In this document: positions 59,655 through 64,000 of the stretch, piece by piece | Numbering within the stretch: the stretch's first letter is position 1 | Layout of the letters: every line of letters starts with the position of its first letter | The notes under the pieces: generated by a model | The model's database searches: none | The model's input: the letters and a program-made list of their open reading frames with translations, nothing else | Told to the model about the DNA's origin: nothing | Position numbers and translations under genes: made by a program | NCBI GenBank assembly: GCA_958450365.1 | Contig: CAUEEP010000078.1 | Location: 372,001-436,000, forward strand | Origin: Mesorhabditis belari | Taxonomy: Eukaryota > Nematoda > Chromadorea > Rhabditida > Rhabditidae | Length of the DNA: 64,000 nucleotides | Direction: 5' to 3'

Positions 59655-61510
59655 CTAAATCTCAATCTTTATAAAAAGCACAAATACACTTTACCTTTGA
59701 TTGTTCTGCACTCCACTTAGTTACTAACTCATGCACGACAATCTCCGAAGATCATCTACAAATTAGAATGTATACATTACGTCCGATTTTGAAACCTTTT
59801 ATCTTCGAAACCTCTTTTTACCCTAGAAAACTCATTTTACAATTAAATTTTACTACATTTTTCAATTTTAGTAATTTAGCGATTCTAATGCAAAAACATT
59901 ATTCAAACATTAAAAGGTTTCAAAATTGAAAGTAACATACAGTGGTCCACAAAAGTAAATGCCCCATTGCCATCCAAGGAAATCTTGCAAAATTGACATT
60001 TCAGAAAAAGAGTAGGGTATTTTTATCTACCTACAAGACTCTACTTTTCAAGAATATGAGATTTATCCGTATACATTACATACAAATTAAAGTATAAAAC
60101 AAAACCAATAAGTTACTTAAAAATTAGCTCCACAAAAGTAATGCCCCATTTGCGAAGAATTAACACCATTTTTTAAAATCAATACTTGGTTGGCCCTCCT
60201 TTGCTTTTATTACTTCATTAAGTCGATCCGGCATGGAATCCGGTATACATTTAACTCAACATTTAACTCGCGTAACTCTTAGATAACTTTACAATTTCTA
60301 AACTTGCCAAATAACAAAAAAGTGGTTTTAGAAGTTGTAGAGATATTAGAAATAAAACCCTTACCGGTTTGCCGTTTATCGAAAATGCCGCAAGATATTG
60401 TGGTGATTGAGAAGGATATCGCCGCTTCTCCTAAATCTGAACACTACTTGAAATCAATAAAGCAAGGAAAAAGCACAAAAGGAAATGAAAAACATAAAAA
60501 ATATATTTTTCTATACTCTATTCGTCAAAATAATCTAATTTTTGTGAATCAAATAATCAAAATGTAATCAAAAATCAACAAATTCTTGCGAGTAGTTAAA
60601 GTGTTTTTGAAAAAAAAGTTCACTTGGTGCAAAGGAAATTGGCGCATTTCGATAAAGATATTTTTACGAATAAACTTGTTAATAAATTTTGATTAAAGTG
60701 AGGATTTTTCTACAAACTATAACTAACTACAAACTACAAACCTAAAGCAAGTACAGGGAACTTTTGCCAAAATCACTAAACTAGTAACATTACTAGTCTA
60801 GTATTTATCTCTAAAAGTTACTAGAATAGTAATGGTTTTAGTAGGCTAGCAAAAAAAGATTACTAGTCTAGTAGTGACCTCAAAAGTTGACTAGTAACCA
60901 GCACTGCGGTCAAGCCCTGGTTTTTTCGCGGGTTTTTTTCGCTTTTTGCCGAGTCCCGTATCAGTTAATTTCCCCTTTTGTAAAAACCATCCGTTTTAAG
61001 GTTATCTGTCTGCCCACATTCCCTTTCCGTTATAATTCCCCCCCCCCCCTATGTTTCCTATTTAAATTTCTAAAATGATTCCGTTTCGTTTCTCTCGGCT
61101 CTCTTCTACTCCATTGTCTACTCTTTTTATACGTGCCGCATAAACTTAGCTTAACCAATTCTCTTTCAACTAAAACGCACGAAAACTATCAAATCAAATC
61201 TATCAAATCAGATCTTCTTAGGGTTTTTCTTCTTGGCCTTTGTGTCTAATTATTTTAGAAAAAAGAGTTGGTGAGTAGGAAGGTATTGGGTAAGGTTGAA
61301 TGGTTACTAACTTTGCACTACACATTTTCTTTGCGATTTCTTTGCTCGAGGGAAAACTTGCCAACAAAATTCGTAGTTTGTCTCTTTTTCCCAGTCCTCT
61401 TTTGTGGAATTACCTCGCGTAAGAGCCGTTTTCTTTTCATTTTTTCACAGCTGATGTTTTTCAAGTAAAAACAACACCGTTTTACCCATTTTTCTTGCTA
61501 ATTCAAAATA
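59655..61510. other. Intergenic stretch between the orphan gene and the RNF216-like gene
   Basis: It holds a Tc1-like remnant (59940-60245) and an ACTAGTCTAGTAA-rich region (60775-60895); otherwise AT-rich DNA. The frame at 60304-60567 has no recognised motif and is not called. Confidence -1.
59940..60245 (-). pseudogene. Tc1-like transposon remnant
   Basis: It begins CAGTGGTCCACAAAAGTAAA next to TA, and the phrase CCACAAAAGTAATGCCCCAT recurs at 60130. On the minus strand near 60175-60235 the frame MPDRLNEVIKAKEGQP matches the C-terminus of Tc1-like transposases. The rest of the transposase and the other end are lost. Confidence -1.
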
Positions 61511-61521
61511 TTTTTAGAAAA
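61511..61521 (+). promoter_or_regulatory. Possible trans-splice acceptor before the RNF216-like start
   Basis: TTTTTAG is followed by four A and ATG. In nematodes such a U-rich acceptor just before the first codon often receives a spliced leader. It could equally be an ordinary cis acceptor after a 5' UTR intron. Confidence -1.
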
Positions 61522-64000
61522 ATGTTTGCTGAAGATGGATTTACGAGTGATTCAGAAGGAATTAGACCGAGAATCGATGCAATGGTGAATTTTTGAACCG
61601 TAAAAATGCTAAAAAACGAATTCTTTCGTATTTTTCAATTGCTTTTAGTATACTTTATAGATTTTCATTTTCAAAATGCAAATTTTTAGCTTGAAATCTT
61701 TCCCAATCTCACCGAAGATCAAATCCGACCACTTGCCAAATTGACGGAGGATGAGCTGTACGAAAGATTGCTGGCGATATCGGTTTGGCTTTTGCTTTTG
61801 TGGTTGCTGGCGATATTGGTTTAATTGGAAAGCTTTTAGGAAAATGGAGATCAAGCTGGAACATCGACAAACAATCGAACAAACGGAGAAACTTTGAATC
61901 TTCCATCAACTTCTCAACAACTACGACAACAACAACAACAACGAGCAAATGGGTAAAAAGAGTTGTAGTCTATAGAGTTTTGATTACTCTAAGTTACCAG
62001 CTACTTGAGTTACTGTAAAAGCGGTTAAATTACGGAATATGGTTCGTGCTAAAATTTGGGTAACTGTAGCAAAAACTTTTCTAACTATAACTCGGGTAGT
62101 TGAAGCGTGCCTTGACTATTGTATCCTGTAGGTTAGCCGCTCTTACTCAAGGAGTTGGTACTTGGTACATAAGACAAAAGAATAGCTTTTTTTTTGCTTT
62201 TGATTAGCTGAATGGCTTATGTCAATCGTTGAAGTTCTAATCAAAATATCGGTTTCAATTTTCGGTCATTCTAGAAGCAATCACGAAGAGCAACTCTTCA
62301 AGAAGGAGCAAATTGGTGAAGCGTTGTGGGCTGAGTTGCTGAAAACGTTGGTTTAATCGATTTAGACGATAATCGATGAACTTTCAGAGAAAGATGTCAC
62401 GCAGATGATGAGATTAAAGAGATTCCATCGAACGACGAGTTTGTGAAAATGGGATTGTTTCTCCGGGATCGATACCCAAAGGTAGATATTATCAACAAAC
62501 CGAAAACTTATACAAGTGCTTCCCTAAATGTTTCCCTAAGTGCTTCCCTAAATGTTTCCCTAAATATTACTCTAAATGTCCCCCTAAAAGTGTCCCATTT
62601 TTTTAGTTGTCCCTCTTTTATTAGGTGTGTGAAAAAGTAATCCACGTTTTTAACGTTTAAATATAATAGACCATAAGTTTCGTTAAATAAAATTCATGGC
62701 ATTCAAGCGTTTCCTTACGGTTGATCCATCACAATTTAATGTAAGACCTATTTCTGAAGAGGTTGAACGAGGGTTTTCGAGAAAACAGCGGTCATTTGGT
62801 CATCAGAACAGGTCTCAGGGCGACCGCCACGTGGTTCATCTTCTAGGCTTTCATTACCACCTTTGAATCGTCGGAACCAAAACCTAGCGGTATCATCAAT
62901 AACGGCGTCTTCGCCAAACGCATTCCGAATTCGACGTGCAGCCTCCGCAGCTTTCAACCCATTTTTGAACTCATAAAGCAAATTTGACCGAATAACGATA
63001 CTTGTGTATACCATTTTCAAACTAAAATGAAAGTAGTTTATTGTCGTCCTTTTAACAAAATAAATATATCATTCGAAAGAGGAAAAAATAAGCTTTTAAA
63101 CGATATATATATATATATCGTTCACAAAAAATAAAAAATTGTTTAGATATATTTATTTAAACAAAATAAAAATAAAAAACGTGGATTACTTTTTCACACA
63201 CCTAATAGTTGTCCCCCTTTTCTCGCTTATTTTACAATATTTTTTATTTACAATATCAATATTTTAGTTTACTGTTCAAAATTTTGAATAATTTTAACCC
63301 TTTTCAGCTTCGAATGAGCACAATCTATGAATTGCTGAAGAGACGGGACTTTTTCGAGTGTTCCCTCATTTTGGGTCTCTGCGATTACGGATTGGAGGAG
63401 AGATTGCGGAAATATCAGTGTATGGGAATTTCGGTGTTAAACAAACAAAAAAATCCGGCAATTGTTTTCAGTTTTGCCTCCAAAATCTGTTGCCCCGATT
63501 TTCAACGAGAATCACGAAAGACGAGAGCTTGAAACAAAAAACGCGTATGGGGTCGATTTGCCGAAATTCGCGCTGAACATGTGGAAATCTTATCAAGCAA
63601 TCATCAAGAATGTGAGGTTTTTAAAAGTGTTTTATGCCAGATAGAGTGCCTACTTTATGCTTTCTACTGTATGCTCCTAAAAAGTCTACTCATGAAAGAT
63701 AAATCTCGAGTAATCGAAGCCAACGCTTTAGACCATTTCGAGTTACGAGCAATCGATGTGCTTTAACTGTTCGGCGTGTCGTGAAAGCTTTGAGACGAAA
63801 AACGCGATCTCGTGCAATTCTCTAGTGAAAAATGATGAGAATCGAGGTTTGCAAGTACAAAAGCTATCTCAACTCTTTTTTTTCTAGAACCTCATTCCTT
63901 CTGTGGTCGCTGTGTTCAAGCTCATGCCAGCACGGCGAATGCCTACATTTCGGCGGTCGGTCTTGGGGTGAAATGTCTTCGCCAAGAGTGTGATGGAGTG
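61522..64000 (+). CDS. RNF216/TRIAD3-like RBR ubiquitin ligase, 5' part
   Basis: Exons 61522-61584, 61690-61782, 61840-61952, 62275-62346, 62388-62481, 63308-63419, 63472-63611, 63732-63846, 63888 to beyond the window; every junction is GT-AG and in phase. About 305 residues are visible. Residues 22-52 (LEIFPNLTEDQIRPLAKLT, DELYERLLAI) resemble a CUE-type ubiquitin-binding helix bundle. A Gln-rich low-complexity exon follows. At the end begins a RING: FNCSACRESFE, AISC, PHSFCGRCVQAH, KCLRQEC, with the Cys/His spacing of the first RING of RNF216-type RBR ligases. These proteins attach ubiquitin through a catalytic cysteine in the last RING, which would lie outside the window together with the IBR domain. 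The RNF216 subgroup is inferred from the RING layout and the N-terminal region. Confidence -1.
62518..62592. repeat. CCTAAATGTTTCCCTAAATG repeat
   Basis: Six degenerate 12 bp units in the intron 62482-63307, directly before the mariner element. Confidence -1.
62624..63202 (-). pseudogene. Mariner element, N-terminal half only, in the RNF216-like intron
   Basis: TA-flanked termini GGTGTGTGAAAAAGTAATCC and inverse are nearly perfect. The minus strand keeps a 90-residue open frame (62748-63020): GLKAAEAARRIRNAFGEDAV, TARFWFRRFKGGNESLED, GGRPE, the paired helix-turn-helix domain of mariner transposases. The catalytic domain is deleted. The open frame and intact ends suggest a recent element. Confidence -1.

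Noticed and set aside
61038..61052. Run of C residues as a structural signal
   Set aside because: A single homopolymer in intergenic DNA; length is sensitive to sequencing error and nothing around it suggests function.

Overview
The window looks like nuclear DNA of a nematode, probably a rhabditid relative; the species cannot be named from sequence alone. The evidence is: many short introns with GT..TTTTAG/TTTCAG borders, some only 37-84 nt; a TTTTTAG acceptor five bases before a start codon, as at nematode trans-splice sites; degenerate TTAGGC telomere-type hexamers inside an intron; mariner/Tc1 remnants; and proteins of nematode type. There are no bacterial operons, ribosome binding sites or CRISPR arrays. 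The open frames that look longest are mostly tandem repeats; the real genes are chains of exons of 50-250 nt that I assembled by reading frame, splice sites and intron phase.

Layout. (1) 37-10595, minus: a CNNM-type membrane protein (DUF21 membrane domain, CBS pair, cyclic-nucleotide-binding-like domain) in 19 exons; the 5' end is not found. Its introns hold a mariner copy, a Tc1-type deletion derivative, a tRNA-like foldback element, a 0.7 kb palindrome and two satellites. (2) 10.6-14.8 kb: intergenic, filled with transposon pieces. (3) 14848-22513, plus: an unrecognised gene, about 9 exons, with satellites, a copied exon of the next gene and a captured transporter fragment in its introns. 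(4) 22871-40716, minus: an ANKS1-like adaptor in about 29 exons with ankyrin repeats, a Ser/Thr/Pro-rich linker, two SAM domains and a C-terminal PTB domain. (5) 40.7-59.1 kb: about 18 kb without a supported gene, made of purine-rich tracts, satellites, foldback elements and a LINE scrap. (6) 59142-59654, minus: a small orphan gene, 3 exons. (7) 61522 to the right edge, plus: the 5' part of an RNF216/TRIAD3-like RBR ubiquitin ligase.

The genes do not form a pathway; they are ordinary single-copy animal genes. The unusual part is the repeat landscape: more than 20 unrelated tandem arrays with 4-56 bp units, at least eight long palindromes or inverted-repeat families, and several cases of sequence moved between loci: a PTB exon plus its intron inside a satellite, transporter exons inside a repeat that has an apparent empty copy, and a 0.78 kb inverted duplication 11 kb apart. 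I found no evidence for a new biochemical system; the best leads are these gene-fragment captures, the intronic telomere-like array, the two orphan genes and a GC-rich block foreign to its surroundings.
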